Below, one piece after another: positions 1 through 9,169 of a DNA stretch of 64,000 bases. Numbering within the stretch: the first letter of the stretch is position 1; every line of letters begins with the position of its first letter. The DNA is from an uncultured Maribacter sp. Its GTDB lineage: Bacteria > Bacteroidota > Bacteroidia > Flavobacteriales > Flavobacteriaceae. Under the pieces are notes generated by a model, which searched no databases, was not told where the DNA came from, and worked only from the letters and a program-made list of their open reading frames with translations. The stretch lies in NCBI RefSeq assembly GCF_947500985.1, contig NZ_CANMTX010000007.1, forward strand, positions 79,987 to 143,986, written 5' to 3'. The translations under genes were made by a program, and so were the position numbers.

Positions 1-1379
1 CAACAATATTAACAGGTAAGCATACGCATATTAATGGAAAAGTAGATAATTACTTTCCGTTCGATACCACGCAAGTCACCTTTCCGCAAATATTTAAAGA
101 GAATGGGTACAAGACAGCTATGTTCGGCAAACTTCACTTTGGGAACAATCCGAAAGGGGTAGATGAATTCATGATCCTGCCAGGGCAGGGACATTATATT
201 AATCCCGATTTTATTGTAACCAATGGCGATACCATTACCAAGCAAGGGTATGTAACCGATATTATTACAGATGTATCTTTAGATTGGTTAAAGAAAGAAG
301 CGTCTAACGACGAACCGTTTATGATGATGTATTTGCATAAAGCACCGCATCGCCCTTGGTGGCCAAGACCAGATAAGTTTAAGGAATTCACTAAGAAAAC
401 ATTCCCCGAGCCAGAAACACTTTTTGATGATTATAGCAATAGAGGTTCTGCTGCAAAAACAGCAGAAATGAATTTGTTGACTCACATGATGTATAGTCAT
501 GATAGTAAAATAAGACCGGAGACTTTAGCTAAAATGGAAGGCAAGGTTTTTCCTGTGGTAGAAGAATATCCGAATAGTTTTTATGGTCCGTATGACCGTG
601 CTACGGCTGAGCAAAAAGCATTGTATGATCCAATCTTAGATTCTATCAATGACTTTTTCTATGAGAATTGGCCGAAAATGAACGATACCGAGAAAATGAA
701 ATGGAAGTACCAGAGATATATGCAAGATTACCTAGGTAGCATTTCTTCGGTAGATGATAACGTAGGTCGATTGTTAGATTATTTAGATGAAACTGGATTG
801 GCAGAAAATACTATTGTTATCTACACATCTGACCAAGGTTTTTACTTAGGCGAGCATGGTTGGTTCGATAAGCGATTTATTTATGACGAATCTTTTAAGA
901 CTCCGTTATTGGTGCGTTGGCCAAATGTGGTGAAGCCAGGATCTGTAGAAAATGAAATGGTACAGAATTTAGACTTTGCACAAACCATGTTAGAAGCAGT
1001 GGGTATTAAACCTCCAAGTGATATGCAGGGGGAAAGTTTAATTCCGTTATTAAAAGGTAAGAAAGACAAGTGGACACGTGATGCTGTGTATTATCAGTAT
1101 TATGAATATCCGTCTGTACATATGGTAAAACGTCATTACGGATTGGTTAACAAAGAATTTAAGCTTGTGCATTTCTACTATGATGTTGACGAATGGGAAT
1201 TGTACGATAGGTTAAATGATCCCAATGAAATGAACAATGTCTACCATGATCCTGCATACGCAGCTACCGTTAAAAAGTTGACAGCAGATTTAATAGAAAT
1301 GAGAAAGTACTATAAAGATTCTCCTGAGCAAGATCAGAAATACATAGATATGTACAAGAGTGCTGGGATGATTGAATAG
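1..1379 (+). CDS. Sulfatase (S1 type), 5'-truncated by window edge
   Basis: The reading frame is open from base 3 and starts before the window. Its first residues, TILTGKHTHINGK, are the second half of the sulfatase signature (C/S-x-P-S-R-x-x-x-L-T-G). The formylglycine Cys or Ser therefore lies just upstream and cannot be read. Further signs are FPQIFKENGYKTAMFGKLHF near the start, and SDQGFYLGEHGWFDKR followed by TPLLVRWP near residue 285, the Asp/His metal and sulfate-binding part of the alkaline-phosphatase fold. The family hydrolyses sulfate esters; in marine Bacteroidota these are usually periplasmic or surface enzymes acting on sulfated algal glycans (family knowledge). Substrate cannot be inferred. 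A heptamer array begins at the base after the TAG stop. Confidence 0.93.
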   Translation, partial: TILTGKHTHINGKVDNYFPFDTTQVTFPQIFKENGYKTAMFGKLHFGNNPKGVDEFMILPGQGHYINPDFIVTNGDTITKQGYVTDIITDVSLDWLKKEASNDEPFMMMYLHKAPHRPWWPRPDKFKEFTKKTFPEPETLFDDYSNRGSAAKTAEMNLLTHMMYSHDSKIRPETLAKMEGKVFPVVEEYPNSFYGPYDRATAEQKALYDPILDSINDFFYENWPKMNDTEKMKWKYQRYMQDYLGSISSVDDNVGRLLDYLDETGLAENTIVIYTSDQGFYLGEHGWFDKRFIYDESFKTPLLVRWPNVVKPGSVENEMVQNLDFAQTMLEAVGIKPPSDMQGESLIPLLKGKKDKWTRDAVYYQYYEYPSVHMVKRHYGLVNKEFKLVHFYYDVDEWELYDRLNDPNEMNNVYHDPAYAATVKKLTADLIEMRKYYKDSPEQDQKYIDMYKSAGMIE

Positions 1380-1407
1380 TTGTTGGTTGTTAGTTGTCGG
1401 TTGTTGG
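1380..1407 (+). repeat. TTGTTGG heptamer array, 4 units
   Basis: Four in-phase 7-mers, TTGTTGG, TTGTTAG, TTGTCGG, TTGTTGG, start at the base after the sulfatase stop codon. The array at 18011 has the same four units with the two middle ones swapped. Confidence 0.9.
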
Positions 1408-1413
1408 AAAAAA

Positions 1414-1475
1414 TGTCAGTTCGAGTGCTTTTGACCTAATTTTTCATTAGGACAAAAGTGTATCGAGAACCAGGT
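1414..1475 (+). repeat. Dispersed palindrome family A, half copy
   Basis: The outer arm TGTCAGTTCGAGTG (1414-1427) and the inner arm GTATCGAGAAC are present, matching the left half of the full copies at 51337 and 63578. Between them the usual segment is replaced by a separate hairpin with arms CTTTTGACCTAAT and ATTAGGACAAAAG. The right half is absent. Confidence 0.8.
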
Positions 1476-1580
1476 AGTTGATAAGTTTGCTAGTTGCCTT
1501 GAAGCCCACAGAAAACTAACAACAAAACCTCAAATTATATATTTTTCATAAAATACTAGGTTTTTAAAATCTTCTGCCCT

Positions 1581-1588
1581 TATATTTG
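1581..1588 (+). promoter_or_regulatory. Bacteroidota -7 box ahead of SAM riboswitch
   Basis: TATATTTG fits the TAnnTTTG -7 consensus and lies about 30 bases before the riboswitch P1 helix. I see no convincing -33 TTG at the usual distance. Confidence 0.55.
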
Positions 1589-1618
1589 CTAATTCAAAGT
1601 TCAAACACTTATTGAATA

Positions 1619-1717
1619 GTTATCAAGAAAGGTGGAGGGATTAGACCCTTTGAAACCTTAGCAACCCTTTGTTCGCACAAAGAAGGTGCTACATTCTACC
1701 CTTAGGGGATGGATAAC
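1619..1717 (+). promoter_or_regulatory. SAM-I (S-box) riboswitch
   Basis: The P1 strands GTTATC (1619-1624) and GATAAC (1712-1717) enclose the S-box core: TCAAGAAAGGTGGAGGGA, then GAAACCTTAGCAACC, then AGAAGGTGCTACATTC. These are the conserved kink-turn, SAM-binding and P4-adjacent blocks. A hairpin follows (GTAATCGAA with TTCGATATTAC, 1718-1744) but without a run of T, so whether it acts on termination or translation is unclear. It precedes metY and probably senses SAM to control methionine synthesis. Confidence 0.93.
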
Positions 1718-1838
1718 AGTAATCGAATTTTCTTCGATATTACTTTCTTATAACTTTTTGATTTTACCTACCCGCAATTTTTGCAGGTCGAGGTTGAGCT
1801 TTTTAATTATTTAAACAATTTTTAAAAACAACAAAATC

Positions 1839-3113
1839 ATGAGTAATTACAAATTAGCAACAAACGCATTACACGCAGGTCACGACACAACTACCAATGG
1901 TGGTACAAGAGCGGTGCCTATTTATCAGACATCATCGTATGTATTTAATAATACAGACCATGCATCAAACTTATTTTCTTTAAAAGAACTTGGTTTCATA
2001 TACACACGTTTAAACAACCCAACCAATCAAATTTTACAAGATAGATTAGCTGCTGTAGAAGGTGGTATTGGTGCGGTAGTATTTGCATCGGGTACAGCTG
2101 CAATTTCTACAGGATTATTAACTTTATTGAAAGCTGGTGATCACATTGTAGCATCTAGCAGTTTATATGGTGGTACGTTTAACTTATTGAACGTAACCTT
2201 ACCAAGATTCGGAATCACAACAACATTCGTTGATGCATCAGATTCTGAAAATTTTGGAAAAGCTGTACAGGACAATACAAGAGCATTCTTTGTGGAGTCT
2301 TTAGGGAATCCGAAGTTAGATGTGTTGGATCTGAAAGGAATTTCAAAAGAATCAAAAGCAGCAGGTGTTCCATTTATAGTAGATAATACTGTGGCTACTC
2401 CGTCATTATTGAATCCTATTGAACACGGAGCTAACCTAGTAATACATTCACTGACAAAATATATCGGCGGACAAGGAACTTCGTTAGGTGGAGCAATTAT
2501 TGATGCTGGTACTTTTGACTGGACCAACGGAAAATTCCCAGAGTTTACTGAGCCATCTGCCGGGTATCATGGTTTGGTATATAGCAAAGCATTAGGTGCA
2601 GCAGCATTTACCTTTAAATTAATATTAGAAGGCTTACGCGATTTTGGTGGAGCATTGAGTCCGTTTAACGCATTCCAAATTATTCAAGGTTTAGAAACAT
2701 TACCGGTACGTATCAAGCAGCATAGTGCAAATGCATTAGAACTTGCTACATGGTTAGAAGGTAGGTCAGAAGTGGAATGGGTGAATTACCCAGGACTTAA
2801 AAGCAATGAATACAACGAGTTGGCAAAAGAATACTTGCCAAAAGGACAGAGTGGATTAGTTACCTTTGGCGTTAAAGGCGGATTTGAAGCTGCTAAAAAA
2901 GTGACCGATGCGACTAAGATATTTTCGTTGTTAGCGAATATTGGTGATACCAAATCATTAATAATTCACCCAGCAAGTACCACACACCAACAATTAACTG
3001 CAGAGCAGCAAGAAAGCGCTGGTGTAGGTCAAGATTTAATTCGTTTGTCTGTTGGTCTAGAAGATATTGAAGATTTAAAAGCCGATTTAGAACAGGCATT
3101 TGCAAGTCTTTAA
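1839..3113 (+). CDS. metY: O-acetylhomoserine sulfhydrylase (aminocarboxypropyltransferase)
   Basis: A PLP enzyme of the Cys/Met-metabolism fold type I family, 424 aa, the usual length for MetY. It joins sulfide to O-acetylhomoserine to give homocysteine in the cytosol. Visible motifs are RAVPIYQTSSYVF at the N-terminus, YTRLNNPTNQILQDRLAAVEGG (phosphate and PLP contacts), FASGTAAIS, and HSLTKYIGGQG, where the Lys forms the Schiff base. The C-terminal HPASTTHQQLT and RLSVGLED are typical. The ATG follows an A-rich leader about 120 bases after the SAM-I riboswitch, so it is probably repressed when SAM is high. It is the first gene of a methionine cluster that also holds a second, shorter family member at 6692. 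Confidence 0.93.
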   Translation: MSNYKLATNALHAGHDTTTNGGTRAVPIYQTSSYVFNNTDHASNLFSLKELGFIYTRLNNPTNQILQDRLAAVEGGIGAVVFASGTAAISTGLLTLLKAGDHIVASSSLYGGTFNLLNVTLPRFGITTTFVDASDSENFGKAVQDNTRAFFVESLGNPKLDVLDLKGISKESKAAGVPFIVDNTVATPSLLNPIEHGANLVIHSLTKYIGGQGTSLGGAIIDAGTFDWTNGKFPEFTEPSAGYHGLVYSKALGAAAFTFKLILEGLRDFGGALSPFNAFQIIQGLETLPVRIKQHSANALELATWLEGRSEVEWVNYPGLKSNEYNELAKEYLPKGQSGLVTFGVKGGFEAAKKVTDATKIFSLLANIGDTKSLIIHPASTTHQQLTAEQQESAGVGQDLIRLSVGLEDIEDLKADLEQAFASL

Positions 3114-3242
3114 TCTCGGTTGCCGATATAAAGCAAAATTGAAATAATTGGTCATTGAGCTAAAACTAAGTGACCGGTTATTTAAAATAGGAAAATAGTA
3201 CTGGCTGAGTGAAGTTGAAGCCATAAATTGATTTTGAAATAG

Positions 3243-6200
3243 ATGCTACATCAATTACAGATTAAAAAATACAAGACCTTAAGTGGTGCCTCTCAAGATA
3301 TTCAATTGTCTTATCAGGTGTTTGGTAAAGAGCTACATACAGCGCCTATTATTTTGGTGAACCATGCTTTGACCGGAAACTCTAATGTTACTGGAGAAGA
3401 TGGCTGGTGGTCGGCACTTATCGGTGATGAAAAATGTATCGATACCCAAAAGTATACCATTCTGGCATTCAATATTCCGGGTAACGGACATGATAAATTC
3501 GTGATTGAAAACTATAAGGATTTTGTAGCTGGCGATGTAGCTAGAATGTTTTTATTGGGTTTGCAGCAGTTGAAAGTAAACCGTTTATTTGCTTTGATCG
3601 GCGGTTCTTTAGGTGGTGGTATTGCTTGGGAAATGGCAGCATTGCAACCAGATTTAACCGAGCATTTAATACCTGTAGCATCCGACTGGAAATCGACCGA
3701 CTGGTTAATTGCCAATTGTCAAATTCAAGAGCAGTTTTTGGTGAATTCTAAGCAACCTGTTCACGATGCACGTATGCATGCAATGTTGTGTTATAGAACT
3801 CCGGCTTCCTTTAAAGAGCGCTTCAAAAGAAGTACAAATGAAGAGCTAAAGGTTTTTAATGTAGAAAGTTGGTTAATGCATCATGGCGATAAGTTGCAAG
3901 AGCGTTTTCAATTATCTGCCTATAAATTGATGAATCAGTTATTGAAAACGATTGATGTCACTAGAGGTGGAGATGAGAATTTCATCAGACTGCAAAATAG
4001 TGATACCAATATTCATATTATAGGTGTAGATTCTGATATGTTCTTTACCGCTCAAGAAAATAAAGATACGTTTAAGCAGTTGGCGCAAGCGAAGAGTAAT
4101 GTTACTTATGGTGAAGTACAGTCGCTACATGGGCATGATGCCTTTTTGATCGAGTTTGATCAAATGGAGAAATTGCTTGATGGTATTTTTAATACCAACG
4201 GTAATATCAAGAAAATAAAGATTCTGAAGTTTGGTGGTAAGTCCCTGAGCAATGGAGAAGGACTAGAGCGTGTTTTAGATATCGTTGCTAATAAGGTAAA
4301 GAACGATGAGAACATTGCTATTGTTTTATCCGCTAGGGAAAGAGCTACGGATCAGCTAGATGAGATGCTGGAGAAAGCCGCAAAAGGTAAAGACTATAAA
4401 TCTCAGTTTGAGGCTTTAGAAAAATATCAAAAGCATACCTATAAGAATATCAATTTATCCGCGGAGTTTAAAGGCTTGGCAAAGTTGTACGAAGGTGTTT
4501 CTTTGTTGGGAGATTATAGTGCTAAAATTAAAGATGAGGTACTGGCTTATGGTGAATTAATTTCTGCCAAGTTGGTTACCAAATTATTGATAGGTAAAGG
4601 CATCAATGCAGCGCTAGTGGATACGCGAAAGGTGATAAAGACCGATAATACATTTGGTGATGCCAAAGTATTAGAGGCAGTGTCAAAAGAGCAGGTATTA
4701 CTAAAGTTTGCAGATATACCCAAAGATACTGTCGCTGTAGTTACCGGTTTTATTTCATCGACTCTAGATGGAGAAACAACAACATTGGGTAGAAACGGCA
4801 GTAATTATTCCGCAGCGCTTTTAGCCAACTTTTTAGATGCTGAAGAATTGCAGAATTATACACATGTGGACGGAATATATACTGCAAACCCTGATTATGT
4901 ACCGGAAGCTAAAAAGCTAGAGAATCTCTCGTATGAAGAGGCAAATGAGTTGGCTAATTTCGGAGCAACAATTTTACATGCGAAAACGATAATACCATTA
5001 ATTGAAAAGAACATTCCGCTGCGTATTTTAAATACGTATAATGATGATAGTGAAGGAACATTGATCAGTGCAAAATCAAGTGAAGAAGGAATAAAATCAC
5101 TTTCTGTTATTGAAGATGTAGCGATGATTAATATTGAAGGTCGCGGTTTGTTAGGTAAAGTAGGTGTAGATGCACGAATATTTAAGGCTTTAGAAGCAAG
5201 TAATATTAGTGTTAGTATAATATCTCAAGGTTCTTCAGAGAGAGGTATTGGTCTTGTAGTGAAGAAAGACAAGGCTAAAAGAGCAAAATTGGCTTTAGAG
5301 AATGAATTTAGTAATGATTTTGAATCTAAAGATGTGAATATGATTACAGTGATAGATGATGTTTCGATCATATCTATTGTAGGTCAAGATTTAAGCACAT
5401 TCCATAATCCCTTTAACGCACTGATCAAAAACCAGATTGTACCACTATTATTCAATAATACGGTGTCGGGTAAGAATGTGAGTTTGGTGGTGAAGAAAGC
5501 AGATTTACACAAGGCGGTAAACGTCATGCACGGACAAGTATTTGGTATCAGTAAAAGAATAAATATTTTTGTCTTCGGACACGGGAATGTAGGAGGAACG
5601 CTGATCGATCAAATTCTAAAATCTGCCAAAACAATTAAGGATCGTAAGAAATTAGATTTGCGAGTATTTGGTATCGCGAATTCTAAGAAGATTTTGTTGA
5701 ATGAAAAGGGAATTACTAAAAGCTGGAAAACGAATTTAAAACAAAAAGGCAAGGCGTATAAAGTAGAAGATGTTTTTGATTTTGCAAAACGTCATCATTT
5801 AGAGAACCTAATTGTTATTGATAATACGGCAAGTAAAGACTTTGTAGCAAACTATTTTGAATTCGTAGAACATGGTTTCGATATTGTGTCTTCAAATAAA
5901 ATAGCCAATACATTACGTTACGATTTTTATCAGTTGCTACGAGAAGAGCTACAAAAGAATCAAAAGCAATATTTGTATGAAACCAATGTAGGTGCGGGAT
6001 TACCATTAATAGATACAATTAAGTTATTGCATTTATCCGGTGAGAATATAACCAGAATTAAAGGAGTGTTCTCTGGTTCATTAAGTTATATTTTCAATAC
6101 TTTTTCAGAAAGCGATGTACCATTCTCATCTATTTTAAAAGATGCGATGCAACAAGGGTTTACAGAACCAGATCCTCGTGAAGATTTATCAGGAAATGAT

Positions 6201-6629
6201 GTAGGTAGAAAGTTGTTGATTTTAGCACGTGAACTAGATTTGCATAATGAGTTTGCAGATATAAATATTGATAACCTTATCCCGAAGAAATTACAAGACG
6301 GAGAAGTGGCTTTCTTTTTAGAGAATTTAGATGTATTGGATGCTAAATTCAGTGAAATTAAAAAGAATCAGAAGCCAAATCATGTATTGCGATATGTTGG
6401 TGATTTACATGGAAACCTTCAAAAGGAAAAAGGAGTATTAGATGTGAAGTTGATATCCGTTCCAAAAGAAAGTGCCTTGGGACAGGTAAAGGGGTCAGAT
6501 TCTATCATAGAAATATACACAGAATCTTACGGGGAAAATCCGTTAGTAATTCAAGGTGCAGGTGCTGGCGCAGCAGTTACGGCAAGAGGTGTTTTTGGAG
6601 ATATATTGAGGATTGCGGAGAAAGGATAA
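3243..6629 (+). CDS. Trifunctional fusion: MetX-like acyltransferase + aspartokinase + homoserine dehydrogenase
   Basis: 1128 aa with three domains. Residues 1 to about 320 are an alpha/beta hydrolase of the homoserine O-acetyltransferase type: nucleophile elbow GGSLGGG with Ser122, a probable Asp265 in DSDMFF and His298 in GHDAF. Aspartokinase begins at KFGGKSL (329-332; the canonical motif is KFGGTSV) and is followed by two ACT-like regulatory repeats. Homoserine dehydrogenase begins with the Rossmann motif FGHGNVGG (about 778-785), and GVFSGSLSYIFNTF and GFTEPDPREDLSGNDV mark its catalytic part. It covers the first, third and activation steps from aspartate to acyl-homoserine, feeding MetY and MetZ on either side. 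In relatives the gene is often named only for the kinase/dehydrogenase parts. The joins are seen directly; each activity is inferred from family motifs. Confidence 0.92.
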   Translation: MLHQLQIKKYKTLSGASQDIQLSYQVFGKELHTAPIILVNHALTGNSNVTGEDGWWSALIGDEKCIDTQKYTILAFNIPGNGHDKFVIENYKDFVAGDVARMFLLGLQQLKVNRLFALIGGSLGGGIAWEMAALQPDLTEHLIPVASDWKSTDWLIANCQIQEQFLVNSKQPVHDARMHAMLCYRTPASFKERFKRSTNEELKVFNVESWLMHHGDKLQERFQLSAYKLMNQLLKTIDVTRGGDENFIRLQNSDTNIHIIGVDSDMFFTAQENKDTFKQLAQAKSNVTYGEVQSLHGHDAFLIEFDQMEKLLDGIFNTNGNIKKIKILKFGGKSLSNGEGLERVLDIVANKVKNDENIAIVLSARERATDQLDEMLEKAAKGKDYKSQFEALEKYQKHTYKNINLSAEFKGLAKLYEGVSLLGDYSAKIKDEVLAYGELISAKLVTKLLIGKGINAALVDTRKVIKTDNTFGDAKVLEAVSKEQVLLKFADIPKDTVAVVTGFISSTLDGETTTLGRNGSNYSAALLANFLDAEELQNYTHVDGIYTANPDYVPEAKKLENLSYEEANELANFGATILHAKTIIPLIEKNIPLRILNTYNDDSEGTLISAKSSEEGIKSLSVIEDVAMINIEGRGLLGKVGVDARIFKALEASNISVSIISQGSSERGIGLVVKKDKAKRAKLALENEFSNDFESKDVNMITVIDDVSIISIVGQDLSTFHNPFNALIKNQIVPLLFNNTVSGKNVSLVVKKADLHKAVNVMHGQVFGISKRINIFVFGHGNVGGTLIDQILKSAKTIKDRKKLDLRVFGIANSKKILLNEKGITKSWKTNLKQKGKAYKVEDVFDFAKRHHLENLIVIDNTASKDFVANYFEFVEHGFDIVSSNKIANTLRYDFYQLLREELQKNQKQYLYETNVGAGLPLIDTIKLLHLSGENITRIKGVFSGSLSYIFNTFSESDVPFSSILKDAMQQGFTEPDPREDLSGNDVGRKLLILARELDLHNEFADINIDNLIPKKLQDGEVAFFLENLDVLDAKFSEIKKNQKPNHVLRYVGDLHGNLQKEKGVLDVKLISVPKESALGQVKGSDSIIEIYTESYGENPLVIQGAGAGAAVTARGVFGDILRIAEKG

Positions 6630-6691
6630 TGCTAGGTACAAGGGTAAAAGTACAAGGTAATAGAAAAGTGAATTTAGAATTGATTTAAAAA

Positions 6692-7864
6692 ATGAACGAG
6701 AACAACAATAAATTTGAAACGAACGCGATTCGTACGCAACTAAAAAGAAGTGAAAACTTGGAGCATTCGGTACCGTTGTACTTGACTTCAAGTTTTGTGT
6801 TTGAAGATGCAGAAGATATGCGTGCATCGTTTGCGGAGGAGAAAGAGCGGAATATATATTCTAGATATTCGAACCCAAATTCATCTGAGTTTATAGATAA
6901 AGTATGCCAGATGGAAGGCGCAGAGAGTGGCTTTGCATTTGCATCGGGTATGGCGGCAGTCTTTTCTACTTTAGCGGCATTATTAGATAGTGGTGATCAT
7001 GTACTTTCGGCAAGAAGCATATTTGGTTCAACGCATTCGTTGTTTACGAACTTCTTCCCGAAGTGGAATATTGACCATACCTATTTCAAGATAGATGCAT
7101 TAGAAGAAATAGAAAGTTTGATCACTCCGAAAACAAAAATTATTTATGCAGAGACTCCGACGAATCCTGGTGTTGATGTATTAGATTTAGAGGAGTTGGG
7201 TAAGATTGCGAAAAAGAATAATTTGATCCTTGTAATCGATAATTGTTTTGCATCGCCTTATTTACAGCAACCAATAAAGTTTGGTGCAGATTTGGTAATT
7301 CATTCAGGTACGAAACTGATGGATGGTCAAGGTAGAGTATTAGCAGGTATTACAGTGGGTAGTGCGGAGTTGATGGATAAGGTATATCGTTTTTCAAGAA
7401 TTACAGGTCCCGCTTTATCACCATTTAATGCATGGGTGTTGTCTAAAAGTTTAGAGACATTGGCAATACGAGTAGATAGGCATTGTGAAAACGCATTGAA
7501 ATTAGCGGAGTATCTAGAGGGGAACGATAAAGTGAATTGGGTGAAGTATCCGTTCTTAAAATCGCATCCAAAATATGAGATAGCCATTAAGCAAATGAAA
7601 GCGGGTGGCTGTGTAGTAGCTTTTGAAGTTAAAGGAGGATTAGATGCAGGTAGAGAGTTTTTCGATTCCATTAAGCTGTTGTCTCTTTCTGCCAATTTAG
7701 GAGATTCAAGAACTATAGTTACGCACCCAGCATCTACAACGCATAGTAAGTTGAGTGTAGAAGAACGTGCTGCAGTAGGTATCTCTGATGGCACAGTTCG
7801 TATTTCTGTAGGGTTAGAACATATAGATGATATTATCGCAGATATTGCTCAGGCATTAGGATAG
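6692..7864 (+). CDS. metZ: O-succinylhomoserine sulfhydrylase / cystathionine gamma-synthase family
   Basis: 390 aa, a PLP enzyme of the same fold as MetY but about 35 residues shorter. Motifs are PLYLTSSFVFEDAEDM, YSRYSNPNSSEF, FASGMAAVFSTL, ETPTNPGVDVLDL and HSGTKLMDGQGR, where the Lys should bind PLP. The C-terminus has HPASTTHSKL and RISVGLEHIDD. Proteins of this type in flavobacteria are usually called MetZ, making homocysteine from activated homoserine and sulfide; a cystathionine gamma-synthase role cannot be excluded. It lies 62 bases after the MetX-AK-HSD fusion, in the same direction, and ends at a strong hairpin terminator. Having both MetY and MetZ in one operon suggests redundancy or different acyl donors. 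Confidence 0.87.
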   Translation: MNENNNKFETNAIRTQLKRSENLEHSVPLYLTSSFVFEDAEDMRASFAEEKERNIYSRYSNPNSSEFIDKVCQMEGAESGFAFASGMAAVFSTLAALLDSGDHVLSARSIFGSTHSLFTNFFPKWNIDHTYFKIDALEEIESLITPKTKIIYAETPTNPGVDVLDLEELGKIAKKNNLILVIDNCFASPYLQQPIKFGADLVIHSGTKLMDGQGRVLAGITVGSAELMDKVYRFSRITGPALSPFNAWVLSKSLETLAIRVDRHCENALKLAEYLEGNDKVNWVKYPFLKSHPKYEIAIKQMKAGGCVVAFEVKGGLDAGREFFDSIKLLSLSANLGDSRTIVTHPASTTHSKLSVEERAAVGISDGTVRISVGLEHIDDIIADIAQALG

Positions 7865-7882
7865 TCGAATAATAGTAGAAAC

Positions 7883-7916
7883 AAAAAAAGCCCGGTATGT
7901 ACCGGGCTTTTTTTTT
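7883..7916. terminator. Bidirectional intrinsic terminator
   Basis: The stem AGCCCGGTA / TACCGGGCT has a run of A before it and a run of T after it. It lies between convergent metZ and the lipoprotein gene and can stop both. Confidence 0.93.
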
Positions 7917-7935
7917 ATACGATAAATTAAAGTGT

Positions 7936-8466
7936 TTATTTACTTAAAGTCATATTGTAGGTCGCGCTAACACTAGTTTCAAACCCTAAAAAATCTACAG
8001 TTTCATCTAACTCATATCGTAATGACATTTGAGAATCTGTTAATTCTGTAATCGTAAAACCAATTTCTTCTTCGCCAGAGCCAAAATAAAGGATGCTTCC
8101 ATCCAATCTCCATTCATTACTTTCGAAAAAGTCTTCGCCGGTTTCTTCTTCTGTTGAGGTTTCACCCATAACTGTAGTGGTTACCACGGTTGTATATGAT
8201 CCTTCACTCGTTACTATTTGTGGGTCTTCAGAAAAAATAACAATAGTATCAAAATCTTCACCAACAGCCGTAAACGTAGTGGGTATTGATGTTCCGTCAA
8301 AATTAGTGTCAGACTTTCCATCTCTTGTTTCAAGAGCGGTAAGGTTCCATGTACCGATAATTTGTGATTCACTTGCGTTGGAAACGCCGACGCTGTCGTC
8401 ATCTGAACAAGAGATAAAAACTAGCGTAAATACGCTAATAAGCGAAAATAAAAATACTTTTTTCAT
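7936..8466 (-). CDS. Lipocalin-like lipoprotein
   Basis: About 176 aa from the ATG at 8466 (MKKVFLFS). An in-frame extension to 8517 is possible but lacks a signal peptide start, so the shorter form is chosen. The signal peptide ends in the lipobox VFISC followed by SDDD, the acidic pattern expected for surface-exposed flavobacterial lipoproteins. The mature part begins IIGTWNLTALE, the opening of the lipocalin-like beta-barrel family common in Bacteroidota, and ends in alternating strand-like segments. The function is unknown. It converges on metZ with a shared terminator and is divergent from the Rrf2 regulator, with only about 90 bases between the starts. Confidence 0.78.
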   Translation of the reverse strand: MKKVFLFSLISVFTLVFISCSDDDSVGVSNASESQIIGTWNLTALETRDGKSDTNFDGTSIPTTFTAVGEDFDTIVIFSEDPQIVTSEGSYTTVVTTTVMGETSTEEETGEDFFESNEWRLDGSILYFGSGEEEIGFTITELTDSQMSLRYELDETVDFLGFETSVSATYNMTLSK

Positions 8467-8558
8467 AAATAGGTAGAATTGATTTGGAACCCTATAACGT
8501 AAAAAAGGTCTATTCAAGTATTTTGCTTATATTTTTATTATTTGGCTATCTTAGCAAC

Positions 8559-8969
8559 ATGCTCTCGAAAAAGACAAAATACGGTTTAAAAGCGCTAGCC
8601 TACTTGGCGGCACAACCCGATAAAAAACCTGTTCAAATATCAGAAATAGCTGAAAAGGAGAACATCTCCCAAAAATTCTTGGAGAGTATACTTCTTAGTT
8701 TAAGAAAAACAGGATTCTTAGGTTCTAAAAAAGGTAAAGGTGGCGGTTACTATTTGTTAAGAACACCTGAAGAGATTTCGATGACCGATGTTATGAGAGT
8801 TTTAGAAGGTCCAATTGCCATGGTGCCTTGTGTAAGTCTAAATTTTTATGAAACCTGTGATGATTGTCCCGATGAAAACACCTGTTCTGTTCATAAGCTA
8901 ATGCTGCAAGTGCGTGATAGTGCGTTAGATGTATACCGTAATAATACACTGAAGGATATCATTTCGTAA
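8559..8969 (+). CDS. Rrf2-family transcriptional regulator
   Basis: 137 aa from MLSKKTKYGLKALAYLA, the classic Rrf2 opening; an upstream extension in the same frame has no family similarity. A winged helix-turn-helix covers residues 1 to about 65 (ISEIAEKENISQKFLESILLSLRKTGFL), followed by the wing SKKGKGGGYYLL. A Cys-rich stretch follows (VPCVSLNFYETCDDCPDENTC), resembling the Fe-S ligand region of IscR-like members. It sits immediately upstream of the sulfate assimilation operon, so it is probably its regulator (inference from context). Repeated motifs at 9054, 9133 and 12465 are candidate operators. Possible -7 box TATCTTAG just before the ATG implies a very short leader. Confidence 0.88.
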   Translation: MLSKKTKYGLKALAYLAAQPDKKPVQISEIAEKENISQKFLESILLSLRKTGFLGSKKGKGGGYYLLRTPEEISMTDVMRVLEGPIAMVPCVSLNFYETCDDCPDENTCSVHKLMLQVRDSALDVYRNNTLKDIIS

Positions 8970-9053
8970 ATCCCTTTATTTTAACAAATCTTCATTTTGC
9001 AGTAATCCACTACATTGCGAAATATTAATTTTTCACGCCCTTTTGTTAATAAT

Positions 9054-9070
9054 CTACTAAATCTATAGGG
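9054..9070 (+). promoter_or_regulatory. Candidate Rrf2 operator 1
   Basis: CTACTAAATCTATAGGG is an imperfect palindrome followed by TAA. It shares the pattern TCTAnnAAATyTAnAGG with the sites at 9133 and 12465. Confidence 0.5.
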
Positions 9071-9118
9071 TAAATGAAATTTATCTGAAATTAGGGCGAC
9101 TACTTTGGAAAATAATAC

Positions 9119-9126
9119 TATTTTTG
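9119..9126 (+). promoter_or_regulatory. -7 box of the cys operon
   Basis: TATTTTTG matches TAnnTTTG and is 44 bases before the DUF2061 start. Candidate operator 2 lies just downstream, where a bound repressor would block initiation. Confidence 0.5.
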
Positions 9127-9132
9127 AAAACT

Positions 9133-9149
9133 CTATTAAATTAGTAGGG
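9133..9149 (+). promoter_or_regulatory. Candidate Rrf2 operator 2
   Basis: CTATTAAATTAGTAGGG is nearly identical in layout to the site at 9054, including the following TAA. It overlaps the expected transcription start from the -7 box at 9119. Confidence 0.55.
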
Positions 9150-9169
9150 TAATAAAAATTGAGTAAAAG

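Noticed and set aside
2141..2527. 128-codon minus-strand ORF inside metY
   Set aside because: Antisense to conserved PLP-enzyme sequence.
3114..3242. Attenuator before the MetX-AK-HSD gene
   Set aside because: Only a weak hairpin (GGTCA/TGACC) is present, without a T run or a leader ORF rich in Thr, Ile or Met.
7327..7794. 155-codon minus-strand ORF inside metZ
   Set aside because: Antisense to a well-conserved enzyme; no recognisable domain.
8093..8476. 127-codon plus-strand ORF
   Set aside because: Antisense shadow of the lipocalin-like gene, which has a signal peptide and lipobox.
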